Of a stretch of DNA of 64,000 nucleotides, positions 15,100 to 23,041 are shown piece by piece. The stretch covers positions 317,726 to 381,725 of the forward strand of contig NZ_BAABAQ010000011.1 in assembly GCF_039537505.1 (NCBI RefSeq), in the 5' to 3' direction. Every line of letters begins with the position of its first letter. The first letter of the stretch is position 1. A model generated the notes under the pieces. The model was given only the letters and a program-made list of their open reading frames with translations. It was not told where the DNA came from and searched no databases. The position numbers were made by a program, and so were the translations under genes. This stretch comes from Streptosporangium oxazolinicum. GTDB lineage: Bacteria > Actinomycetota > Actinomycetes > Streptosporangiales > Streptosporangiaceae.

Positions 15100-16094
15100 A
15101 ACGTCGTGTCACCGCCCTGATCGCCGCGGCACTGCTCCTCACCGTCACCGCCGCCTGCGGGGCGGGGGAGGAACAAAGCGTCCGCGCCGACGGCTCGGTC
15201 GACCTGTCCCAGGTGACGCTGCGCGTCGGCGACCAGAAGGGCACGGGTCTGCAGGCGCTGCTGACGGCGGCCGGTCAGCTCGACGACGTCAAGTACAAGG
15301 TCACCTGGTCCCAGTTCACCTCGGGGCCGCCGATCCTGGAGGCGATCAACGCCGGTTCCCTGGACTTCGGCGCGGTGGGCAACGCCCCGCCGGTCTTCGC
15401 CGCCGCCGCCGGGGCGAAGATCTCCGTCGTCGCGGTCGCGGAGAAGGGCGTCGGCGGCCAGGCCGTCGTCGTCCCGGCCGACTCGCCCATCAAGGCCCCG
15501 GCAGACCTGCGCGGCAAGCGCGTCGCCGTGGCCAAGGGCAGCTCCGCGAACTTCCACCTGCTGGCCGTGCTGAAGAAGGAGGGGCTGAGCTTCGACGACA
15601 TCCAGCCGCAGTACCTCCAGCCGCCGGACGCCCTCGCCGCGCTCTCCTCCGGAAAGATCGACGCCTGGGCCATCTGGGACCCCTACACCGCCCAGGCCGA
15701 GGCCCAGACCAAGGCGCGCATCCTGGTCGACGGCGAGGGCTACGCCAACGGCTTCGAGTTCCAGATCGCGGGCAAGGACACTCTCGCCGACCCGGCCCGT
15801 ACGGCGGCACTGGGCGACTGGGTGACGCGGATCCGCAAGGCGCACCAGTGGGCCAACGACCACCAGGACGAGTGGGCCAAGATCTTCTCCGAGCTCACCG
15901 GGCTTGAGCAGGGGATCGTCAGCACGGCGATCAAGCGCAGTTCGTTCAAGGACCTCAAGCTCGCCGGGGACGTCGTCGAGCGCGAGCAGCTCGTGGCCGA
16001 CGCCTTCAGCGAGGCCAAGCTCATCCCGGTACCCGTCACGTTCGCCGACGTCGTCGACACCCGGTTCGACGCCACCCTGGAGAACCCCTCGTGA
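15096..16094 (+). CDS. ssuA: Sulfonate-binding lipoprotein SsuA
   Basis: A 332-residue periplasmic-binding-type protein of the SsuA/TauA/NMT1 family. The lipobox is LLTVTAAC (Cys about residue 21), so it is a membrane-anchored lipoprotein. Core motifs: TLRVGDQKGTGLQALL, YKVTWSQFTSGPPILEAINAGSLDFGAVGNAPP, DLRGKRVAVAKGSSANF and AWAIWDPYTAQAE, which match alkanesulfonate binders. The start overlaps the ssuB stop (ATGA). Delivers sulfonates to SsuBC. Confidence 0.92.
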   Translation: MKRRVTALIAAALLLTVTAACGAGEEQSVRADGSVDLSQVTLRVGDQKGTGLQALLTAAGQLDDVKYKVTWSQFTSGPPILEAINAGSLDFGAVGNAPPVFAAAAGAKISVVAVAEKGVGGQAVVVPADSPIKAPADLRGKRVAVAKGSSANFHLLAVLKKEGLSFDDIQPQYLQPPDALAALSSGKIDAWAIWDPYTAQAEAQTKARILVDGEGYANGFEFQIAGKDTLADPARTAALGDWVTRIRKAHQWANDHQDEWAKIFSELTGLEQGIVSTAIKRSSFKDLKLAGDVVEREQLVADAFSEAKLIPVPVTFADVVDTRFDATLENPS

Positions 16095-16146
16095 CGCCGC
16101 TCGCGTCGTTCTTTTCGAGGTCCTTTTCGAGGTCCGGAGGCACCCG

Positions 16147-17256
16147 ATGAAGTTCCACTGGTTCCTGCCCACCGCCGGTGACAGCCGGGTCCTCACCGGG
16201 GGCGGCCACGGCCTCGCCAGAGGGCACGGCCGCTCCGAGGCGGCGGCGTTCCGCGCGCCGGACATCGAGTATCTCGCGCAGGTCGCCCGCTCCGCCGAGC
16301 AGCTCGGCTTCGAGGCGGTCCTCACCCCGACCGGCACCTGGTGCGAGGACGCCTGGCTGGTCACCGCCGCGCTGACCCGCGAGACCGAGCGGCTGAGGTT
16401 TCTCGTCGCGTTCCGGCCGGGCTTCATGTCCCCGACCCTGGCCGCGCAGATGGCCGCCACCTACCAGCGGCTCTCGCGCGGCAGGCTCCTGCTCAACGTG
16501 GTGACCGGCGGGGAGACCGTCGAACAGGCCAGGTTCGGCGACCACCTGTCCAAGGACGAACGCTACGAGCGCACCGACGAGTTCCTGTCGATCGTGCGCG
16601 GCGCGTGGAGCGGCACCCCGTACGACTTCGACGGCACGCACTACCGCGTCGACGGCGCGATGGTGTCCGAGACGCCCGACCCCGTCCCGGAGATCTACTT
16701 CGGTGGCTCCTCACCGGCGGCGGGACCGGTCGCGGCCAGGCACGTGGACGTCTACCTCACCTGGGGCGAGCCCCCGGAGCAGGTGGCGAGGAAGATCGAG
16801 TGGATCCGAGGGCTGGCCGAGGAACAGGGCCGCAAACTCCGCTTCGGCATCCGGCTGCACGTGATCACCCGCGACACCGAGCGCGACGCCTGGGCGGAGG
16901 CGGAACGGCTGCTGGCCGCCATCGACCCGGCCGACATCATCTCGGCCAGGAAACTGCTGGGCCGCAGCGAGTCGGTCGGCCAGAAACGCATGCTGGAACT
17001 GCACGAGGGCTTCGCCGGTGGCACCGCCCGCGACCTGGAGATCCACCCGAACCTCTGGGCCGGGGTCGGTCTCGTCAGGGGCGGCGCCGGAACCGCCCTG
17101 GTCGGCAGCCACTCCCAGGTCGCCGAGCGGATCGAGGAGTACGCCTCGCTCGGCATCGAGGAGTTCGTCCTGTCCGGCTACCCCCACCTGGAGGAGTCGT
17201 ACTGGTTCGGCGAGAACGTACTTCCCCGCTTCGCCGCCGCGCCCGTCTCACGGTAG
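16147..17256 (+). CDS. ssuD: FMNH2-dependent alkanesulfonate monooxygenase SsuD
   Basis: A 369-residue enzyme converting alkanesulfonates to aldehyde plus sulfite with FMNH2 and O2. It aligns along its length with Escherichia coli SsuD: FWFLP-type start (FHWFLPTAGD), PTGTWCEDAWLV with the conserved Cys (residue 66), YLTWGEPPEQV, RFGIRLHVITR with the active-site Arg/His, NLWAGVGLVRGGAGTALVG with the loop Arg, and FVLSGYPHLEES. Last gene of ssuCBA-D. The required NAD(P)H:FMN reductase (SsuE-type) is absent from the window and must be supplied from elsewhere. Confidence 0.95.
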   Translation: MKFHWFLPTAGDSRVLTGGGHGLARGHGRSEAAAFRAPDIEYLAQVARSAEQLGFEAVLTPTGTWCEDAWLVTAALTRETERLRFLVAFRPGFMSPTLAAQMAATYQRLSRGRLLLNVVTGGETVEQARFGDHLSKDERYERTDEFLSIVRGAWSGTPYDFDGTHYRVDGAMVSETPDPVPEIYFGGSSPAAGPVAARHVDVYLTWGEPPEQVARKIEWIRGLAEEQGRKLRFGIRLHVITRDTERDAWAEAERLLAAIDPADIISARKLLGRSESVGQKRMLELHEGFAGGTARDLEIHPNLWAGVGLVRGGAGTALVGSHSQVAERIEEYASLGIEEFVLSGYPHLEESYWFGENVLPRFAAAPVSR

Positions 17257-17405
17257 GGGCGGGCGCGTCCCGCGACCGAAGCCGAAACGGGTTCCGCGAC
17301 CGGGACCACGGCGGAGCCCGCTTCGCCGGTTTCCGGCCGGGCGGAACTCACCGGGCCCGAACGTGACCGGTTGGCATCCGCCCCGCCGGAACCCGTTCGG
17401 CCGGG
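17257..17405. other. Convergent intergenic spacer
   Basis: GC-rich spacer between ssuD and a TetR gene. A 10-bp inverted repeat (AACGGGTTCC 17286-17295 with 17388-17397) is about 90 bases apart and only a weak terminator candidate. Confidence 0.35.
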
Positions 17406-18455
17406 TCACGCCCCGCCCCGGGGGTCGCTCGGCCGTGGTGTGGACGGTGTGGACCGATGGCGCCTGCGGTAGGCGCGTTGCTGGCAGGCCCGCGAGCAGT
17501 AGGCGCGGGGGCGGCCCGCCTCCGCCTGGTCCATGCTCGTTCCACACATCACGCATGAAGCAGTTTCGTCACGCTTTACATCACGCTCACGGACCAGTGC
17601 CTCGACGCCGTCCAGGACGCGCCGCAGACCGAACTCGAAGGAGTCTTCCGGCTCGTCGTAGCCGCCCGCCTCCCAGATGTGGGTCAGCGTGGGGTAAAGG
17701 TGGAGCTTCTCGTACAGGGAGCTCCTGGCGCCCCACCACTCCTCCTCGGAGACTCCGGTGTGCCGCTCGACCCTGGAGATCTCCGCGGCCCTCGCCGCCT
17801 CGCTGTCCACGAACCGGCCGACGAGGCCCACCACGGCGATCATCTCGGAGGGTCTCAGGCCGATCCCCGCCACGGTGCTGAGCGCGTACTCGAAGTGGGC
17901 GATGGAGTTCGGGCCGGGAACGTGCCGGGTGCCGCGCGCCCCGGCCAGCCAGGGATGGCGGCGGCACAGGGCCCAGCCGCGCCGCGCCCACCCCTCGACC
18001 GCCTCGCGCCACCCGTGCGGCGCGCCCGCCTCGTCTCTCATCACGCCCGACGAGGTGCCGCCACCCCTCTCCTTCCTCGCCGCGTCCGCTGAGGCGTCAT
18101 CACCCACCTCTTTCGTCGCCGCGTCCTTCGAGGCGTCGTCGCCCGTCTCCTTCGTCACCGCGTAGGCCACCCAGCCGCCCGGTACGGCGTCTGCCGCGAC
18201 GTCGCCCATCACCGCGTCGCACATCAGGTCGACGAGCTGGGCCTTGCCCGGTACGTGCCGGTACAGCGACATGCTGGTGAAACCGAGCCGTTCGCCGACC
18301 CGGCGCATGGACAACCCCTCGATCCCGTCGACGTCGGCGATCTCGACGGCCGCGCGCACGATCGCGTCGAGGCTCAGTCCCTGTCTCGGGGTGGCCTCCC
18401 GTGGCTCCCGCCACAGCAACTCGACCGTCCGGTCCGGATCCTCCTCGACGGCCAT
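17406..18455 (-). CDS. TetR-family regulator with repeat insertion and C-terminal Cys4 motif
   Basis: A 349-residue TetR/AcrR regulator, longer than the usual 200-240. The N-terminal HTH is at about 28-75 (LDAIVRAAVEIADVDG, MRRVGERLGFTSMSLYRHV), followed by a TetR_C ligand domain (GWARRGWALCRRHPWLAGA; FEYALSTVAGIGL). Two oddities: residues 101-126 are two copies of a 13-residue unit (TKETGDDASKDAA), encoded by a 39-bp repeat, and the C-terminus (about 300-335) carries a CVMCG...YCSRACQQRAYRRR zinc-binding-like motif. AAGGAGGAGG precedes ATG 18455. Probably represses itself and the divergent beta-helix gene. Confidence 0.85.
   Translation of the reverse strand: MAVEEDPDRTVELLWREPREATPRQGLSLDAIVRAAVEIADVDGIEGLSMRRVGERLGFTSMSLYRHVPGKAQLVDLMCDAVMGDVAADAVPGGWVAYAVTKETGDDASKDAATKEVGDDASADAARKERGGGTSSGVMRDEAGAPHGWREAVEGWARRGWALCRRHPWLAGARGTRHVPGPNSIAHFEYALSTVAGIGLRPSEMIAVVGLVGRFVDSEAARAAEISRVERHTGVSEEEWWGARSSLYEKLHLYPTLTHIWEAGGYDEPEDSFEFGLRRVLDGVEALVRERDVKRDETASCVMCGTSMDQAEAGRPRAYCSRACQQRAYRRRHRSTPSTPRPSDPRGGA
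18078..18155 (-). repeat. 39-bp in-frame duplication in TetR gene
   Basis: Two adjacent 39-bp units, each coding 13 residues (TKETGDDASKDAA and TKEVGDDASADAA), with a degenerate third beginning after them. They lie between the HTH and the ligand-binding domain. Confidence 0.8.
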
Positions 18456-18473
18456 CCGTCCTCCTCCTTGGGT

Positions 18474-18529
18474 TTGACGCCCGACCCTAATATATGTTTA
18501 TGCTGTATAGCTCTGTTTACATTATAAAC
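18474..18529. promoter_or_regulatory. AT-rich divergent control region
   Basis: Between the TetR gene and the beta-helix gene. A plus-strand -35 TTGACG is at 18474-18479. TGTTTA occurs at 18495 and again at 18514, 19 bases apart, and the second forms an inverted repeat GTTTA-n5-TAAAC (18515-18529) close to the start. These are candidate TetR sites. The region is much richer in A and T than its surroundings. Confidence 0.5.
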
Positions 18530-18540
18530 GAGGAGTGTCT

Positions 18541-20253
18541 TTGAAAGAGCTCTACGTCTCTCCCTCCGGTGACGACACCTGGCCCGGCACCCGCGAACGG
18601 CCCCTCGCGACCCTCACCCACGCCCGTGACCTGGCCCGTGGCACGGGCGCCGTGGTCAACCTGCTGACGGGCACCCACCGGCTCGCCGAAACGTTCCAGC
18701 TCACCGAGGCCGACTCCGGCGTGACCTACCGGGCCGAGGGCGAGGCCGTCGTCAGCGGCGGCCGGAGGATCACCGGCTGGCGCGAGCGGGACGGCGTCTG
18801 GCTGGCCGAGGTCGGCGACCTCGACACCCGCCGGCTCTACATCGACGGCCGCAGGGCCGAGCGGTCCGCGATCGACACCGTTCCCGGGAACGCCACCAGA
18901 ACCGACACGGGTTACGTCACCGACAGCACGGCCCCGCAGAGCTGGGGCAACCCCGGCGACGTCGAGTTCGTCCTGCGCGGCGTCTACCCGTGGACGGAGG
19001 CCCGCCTCGGCGTCGCCGCCGTCGAGGGTGACGAGCACTCCACCACCGTCACCATGGCCCAGCCCGCCTTCGGCTGGGCGATCGAGCTCTACAACTCGGT
19101 CGTCCCGTGGGAGGGCGGCGGCGAGTCCTACGGCCCCGGTCTGCCGACCCGGGTGGAGAACGGCGTGGGCTTCCTGACCGAACCGGGCACCTTCGCCCTC
19201 GACAGGTCCCGCCCCGGCCGCCACGTCCTGCACTACCGGCCGCGTCCCGGCGAGGATCCCGGGCGGACGGAGGTCGTCGCGCCCGTACTGGAGGAGCTGG
19301 TCAAGGTCACCGGCGCCGGCGACGTCGCCTTCCTGGGCATCACCTTCGCCGACGCCACCTGGATGCGGCCGAGCAGTCCCGAGGGTTTCCTGCACTACCA
19401 CGGCGCCGGTTACTACGACGGCGGTCCCATCGAGAAGATCTCCTTCGCCGAGGGGGCGTGGGTGACGGTGCCGGGGGAGTCGCTGACGATCCCCGCGAAC
19501 GTCGTGTTCGAGGGCACCGAGCGCGTCACGGTCGAAGGCTGCCGCTTCACCAGGCTGGGCGCCACGGCCCTGCGTCTCTCCGGCGGCACCGGGATCCTAG
19601 TGCGGGGCAACGTGTTCGAGGACGTCTGCGGCGGCGGCGTCTCGATCGGTGAGAGCCGTGGCGCCAGGATCGAGAACAACTGGGTCCACGACATCGGCGT
19701 GGAGTACTCCGGCTCGCCCGGCATCGCGGTGTCCGCGAGCGAGGACTCCACGCTCGCGCACAACCAGGTGAACGACGTCCCGCACTGCGGCATCGTGCTC
19801 GGCCCCGGCAAGAGCACCCGGGTCATGCGCAACCTCACCTTCAACACGCTGAAGGTGCTGGCCGACGGCGGCGGCGTCTACCTGTCGGGCCCGCAGGGCG
19901 ACTCCCACGACAACGGCGCGGTGATCCGAGGCAACGTCGTGCGCGACACCCTCACGCCGTACAACTTCGCGCTCTACACCGACTACGGCGCCGCCTGGGT
20001 CACCGTCGAGGGCAACGCCGTCCAGCGCGCCGACAACACCGCCACCCTGCAGGTCTGGCCGCCACTGGAGAACGTCGTCTTCCGCGGCAACGTCTGGGAC
20101 GCCGACCCCGTGGGCCTGGGCGACCCGCCGGAGGGCGTCACCCTGGAGGACAACGTGACACTGGCCGACGAGAAGGACTTCGAGGCCCGTACGGCGGACA
20201 TCGTCGCGCGAGCGGGCCTGGAACCGGGCTACGCCCACCTGCTCGGCCGGTGA
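18541..20253 (+). CDS. Right-handed beta-helix repeat protein
   Basis: A 570-residue protein with the N-terminal YVSPSGDDTWPGTRERPLATL signature (DUF1565-like) found in parallel beta-helix carbohydrate-active proteins, and repeated short coils such as NVVFEGTERVTVEGCRFTRLG and ILVRGNVFEDVCGGGVSIGESRGARIENNWVHDIG (given as examples, shortened). TTG 18541 is preferred to GTG 18535 because GAGGAG (18530-18535) is then properly spaced. No signal peptide is visible, unusual for a family that is mostly secreted. It may be a lyase, hydrolase or epimerase acting on polysaccharide; specific function unknown. Likely controlled by the divergent TetR. Confidence 0.8.
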   Translation: MKELYVSPSGDDTWPGTRERPLATLTHARDLARGTGAVVNLLTGTHRLAETFQLTEADSGVTYRAEGEAVVSGGRRITGWRERDGVWLAEVGDLDTRRLYIDGRRAERSAIDTVPGNATRTDTGYVTDSTAPQSWGNPGDVEFVLRGVYPWTEARLGVAAVEGDEHSTTVTMAQPAFGWAIELYNSVVPWEGGGESYGPGLPTRVENGVGFLTEPGTFALDRSRPGRHVLHYRPRPGEDPGRTEVVAPVLEELVKVTGAGDVAFLGITFADATWMRPSSPEGFLHYHGAGYYDGGPIEKISFAEGAWVTVPGESLTIPANVVFEGTERVTVEGCRFTRLGATALRLSGGTGILVRGNVFEDVCGGGVSIGESRGARIENNWVHDIGVEYSGSPGIAVSASEDSTLAHNQVNDVPHCGIVLGPGKSTRVMRNLTFNTLKVLADGGGVYLSGPQGDSHDNGAVIRGNVVRDTLTPYNFALYTDYGAAWVTVEGNAVQRADNTATLQVWPPLENVVFRGNVWDADPVGLGDPPEGVTLEDNVTLADEKDFEARTADIVARAGLEPGYAHLLGR

Positions 20254-20685
20254 CCGACGGCGCCCGTACGACGCCTCCGCCGGTGACCCCGGCGTCCGTA
20301 CGGGCGCCCCGGCCGGTGATCTCCGCGCTCGTACGGTGGCCGGGGCGGTCGCGGCCCGCCCCGGCGTTTCCCGGTTCTCCGAGGGCTCCCGGCCGTACGG
20401 GAGGTCCCTCTTGGGGAAGCCTTGGGGGCGGCGTGAGCGTGAAGGCGATCCGGGCGCGGTATGAGACGGGTAGTCCTGGGCCCGCGTGCGGGCACGGGTC
20501 ACGCCCGTCCGATCGCGAATCGAAGATCGTGATCGGGACACGGTGCGTAAGCAGCTCGACGACCAGAGCGCCGGCCGGACGTGCCGGCGCTGCCAAGCGG
20601 TGACAACCAGACAAACCAATGGGTGATGGCCCCGGCGATGGCTCGTCGAGCCCGGGACCGGCCCGAGCCCTAGGAGAGTTCAGCC
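20254..20685. other. Intergenic region with hairpins
   Basis: No supported gene; a 117-codon frame at 20250-20603 has a composition unlike real proteins. A 12-bp stem (GGCGCCCGTACG 20259-20270 with 20297-20308) directly after the beta-helix gene may terminate it. A smaller inverted repeat is at 20509-20536 (CCGATC/GATCGG arms plus CGA/TCG). Confidence 0.45.
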
Positions 20686-20970
20686 ATGGAGATGCCCGCG
20701 GTCAACGAGTGCCAGGTCGAGGCGTGCGCGTACAACACGGAACACGTCTGCCACGCCCTGGCCATCACGGTCGGCAACAGCAGCCACGCGGAGTGCGAGA
20801 CCTTCTTCAAGGTCCCGTCGAAGGGCGGCGACCCGGCCGCCACCGGCCGCGTCGGCGCCTGCAAGATGGCCAACTGCCAGCACAACGTCCAGTACGAGTG
20901 CCAGGCATCCGGCATCGTCGTCGGCTACGCGCAGCAGGACATCGACTGCCTCACGTACGCGCCCGCCTAG
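20686..20970 (+). CDS. DUF1540 cysteine-rich protein
   Basis: A 94-residue protein containing two DUF1540 repeats. Each has the pattern C-x4-C-x-Y/H-N-x4-C-x-A-x2-I-x-V-G: first CQVEACAYNTEHVCHALAITVG, second CKMANCQHNVQYECQASGIVVG (only key parts matter: the cysteines and the I-V-G). The cysteines probably bind metal. AGGAGAG precedes ATG 20686. DUF1540 proteins are common in spore-forming actinobacteria and firmicutes; function unknown. Confidence 0.88.
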   Translation: MEMPAVNECQVEACAYNTEHVCHALAITVGNSSHAECETFFKVPSKGGDPAATGRVGACKMANCQHNVQYECQASGIVVGYAQQDIDCLTYAPA

Positions 20971-21210
20971 CGCCGGGCGGCCCGGTCAGGACGACGGACG
21001 CCACGCCCTCGGGAAGACGACGTCGTCCGGACGCCGCTCCTGTTGGCGGCCTTCGCCATAGGCCGGTTGTCCTGTACGAAGCCCTCGACAGGCTCGCCAC
21101 CGGCCGGAAACACCGAAGCCGCCACGGCGATCGATCACCCTGACGGCTTCCTGGATTCCAGGAGCGGACGAGTGTTCCGCCGGGTGCGGGCCGGGAGGCC
21201 GGGCGGGCGC

Positions 21211-22662
21211 TCAGGGCCGGGCGGCCCGGCGGGAGGTGATCACGTCGATGACGGCCACGGCCAGCGCGACCAGCACGAAGGCGATGGTGACCAGCAGCGA
21301 GTGCCGGAACGCCGTCGCGTAGTCGCCGTGCGAGGAGGCGACCTCGGAGAAGAACACCGAGCCGATCGCCGCGATGCCGACGGCGGCGCCGATGCGCTGT
21401 CCCGTCTGGAGCACGCCCCCCGCGGCGCCCGCCCTGGGGATCGGCACCTCGGACAGGGTCAGCGTCTGGTTCGGGGAGATCACCAGGCCGCTGCCCAGCC
21501 CGGCGAGGAGCAGCGGCAGCGCGGTGGCCCAGGCCACGTGCGTGCCGGGGACCAGTTCCACGGCGAGCGCGGTGACGGCCAGGGAGACCGCGACCGTCAC
21601 CAGCCCGGCGACCACCAGCGGGCGGCCCAGCCGGGTGACGATCCTGCCGCCGAACAGGGCGGTCACGGCCGACCCCGCCGCGAACGGCGTGGTCGCCAGC
21701 CCCGCCTCCAGGGCCGAGTAGCCCAGGCCGTTCTGCAGGTACAGGGTGAGGATGAAGAAGATCGCGGTGAAGCCCGCGAAGTAGAGCGCCCCGAGCAGGG
21801 CGCCGAGCGCGTACGAGCGCCTGCGGAACAGGGACAGGTCGACGACCGGCTGGTGGTGCCGCCCGTACCGGCGCTCCCAGGCCGTGAAGGCGGCGAGCAC
21901 GGCGAGTCCGGCGAGCAGGGCCGGCCACTTCGCCGCGGCGCTCCACTCCTGCCCCTCGACGAGCGGCAGGAGCACCAGGACGACGCCGGTGGCGAGCAGC
22001 AGCACGCCCACCGGGTCCATGTTCTCCCGGGGGCGCCTCTCGCCCACCGGGGGCCGGATGTAGCGGTACGCCAGGACCACGGCCAGGATGCCGATCGGCA
22101 CGTTGACGTAGAAGACGAGGCGCCACCCGTCGGTGTCGCCGCCGAGGTTGATGAGCATCCCGCCGAGCAGCGGGCCGATCGCGGTCGAGACGCCGATGAC
22201 GGTACCCAGCATCCCGAACGCCCTGCCTCGCTCCGCTCCCCGGAAGAGCTGCTGGATCAGCCCGCTCACCTGCGGGTTGATCACTCCGCCCGCCACCCCC
22301 TGCACGAGTCTCGCGATGACCAGCAGGGCCGGGTTCTGGGCGAGCCCGGCCGCCGCGCTGGCCACGGTGAACAGGACGACGCCGAAGACGAACGCGTCGC
22401 GCCGGCCGTGCATGTCGCCGAACCGCCCGGCGGGGACCAGCACCAGCCCGAAGGTGAGCGCGTACCCGGAGACCACCCACTGCAGGGCGCTCTGCGGGGC
22501 GTCCAGGCCGGTGCGGATGGAGGGCAGCGCCACGTTGACGATGCTGACGTCGAGCAGGGTCATGAAACCGGCGACGAGGCAGACGGTCAGCGCCTTCCAG
22601 CGGCGCGGATCCGCTCCCTCGCGGTCCCGGGAGGACGTCACCCTGTCCGGTCCGGTGCTCAT
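21211..22662 (-). CDS. MFS drug exporter, DHA2 (EmrB/QacA) family
   Basis: A 483-residue membrane protein with about 14 predicted helices. DHA2 motifs: LLDVSIVNVALPSI (motif D1), GRFGDMHGRRDAFVFG (motif A), ARLVQGVAGGVINP, AFGMLGTVIGVSTAIGPLLGG (motif C) and SPNQTLTLSEVP. ATG 22662 fits the family N-terminus; the frame is open to GTG/ATG codons as far as 22752, which would add 30 arginine-rich residues. It probably exports drugs or a metabolite by proton antiport. It ends convergent to the DUF1540 gene. Confidence 0.88.
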   Translation of the reverse strand: MSTGPDRVTSSRDREGADPRRWKALTVCLVAGFMTLLDVSIVNVALPSIRTGLDAPQSALQWVVSGYALTFGLVLVPAGRFGDMHGRRDAFVFGVVLFTVASAAAGLAQNPALLVIARLVQGVAGGVINPQVSGLIQQLFRGAERGRAFGMLGTVIGVSTAIGPLLGGMLINLGGDTDGWRLVFYVNVPIGILAVVLAYRYIRPPVGERRPRENMDPVGVLLLATGVVLVLLPLVEGQEWSAAAKWPALLAGLAVLAAFTAWERRYGRHHQPVVDLSLFRRRSYALGALLGALYFAGFTAIFFILTLYLQNGLGYSALEAGLATTPFAAGSAVTALFGGRIVTRLGRPLVVAGLVTVAVSLAVTALAVELVPGTHVAWATALPLLLAGLGSGLVISPNQTLTLSEVPIPRAGAAGGVLQTGQRIGAAVGIAAIGSVFFSEVASSHGDYATAFRHSLLVTIAFVLVALAVAVIDVITSRRAARP

Positions 22663-23041
22663 CCGGCCGCGTGGGGGAACGATGCCCCGGCCCCTGGTCG
22701 GCTGAGGATCGTCATGACCGCCTCGTTCCCCGTCTCCGGTCGAGCTCTCCACCTTTCAGCAGCGCATACGTACCCTTTTCCACCTTCCTAATCACAGGTC
22801 GCGATCCGAGCCCCGGGAGCGCACCCGCGAGGGCCGGAAATCGGGCGTGCCACGTACGGAAACACGAAAGTACGGCGGGCGGCTCCGTCGCCGCCCGCCG
22901 CACCGGCCCGTCCGGGTATGGCCGATGAATCCCACCCGGACGGTGCGATCACCGTCGACGCGGGGGATCGCCCTGCGTCACGGGCCCTGCGTCACAGGCA
23001 TGTGTCACGAGCCCTACGGGCCCTGCGTCACAGGCACTGTG
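22663..23041. other. Intergenic region with direct repeats
   Basis: No gene supported. Close to the metalloprotease stop, a unit of about 30-36 bp containing GGGCCCTGCGTCACAGGCA occurs twice (22981-23010 and 23017-23047), and CCCTGCGTCA occurs a third time at 22971-22980. The second copy abuts the coding end at 23042. Could act in 3' end formation; this is inference. Confidence 0.4.

Noticed and set aside
14070..16460. 796-codon minus-strand frame across ssuBA
   Set aside because: Shadow of ssuB, ssuA and ssuD; no domain and low-complexity composition.
20250..20603. 117-codon frame after the beta-helix gene
   Set aside because: Pro/Arg/Gly-rich, no ribosome site, crosses a strong hairpin; not protein-like.
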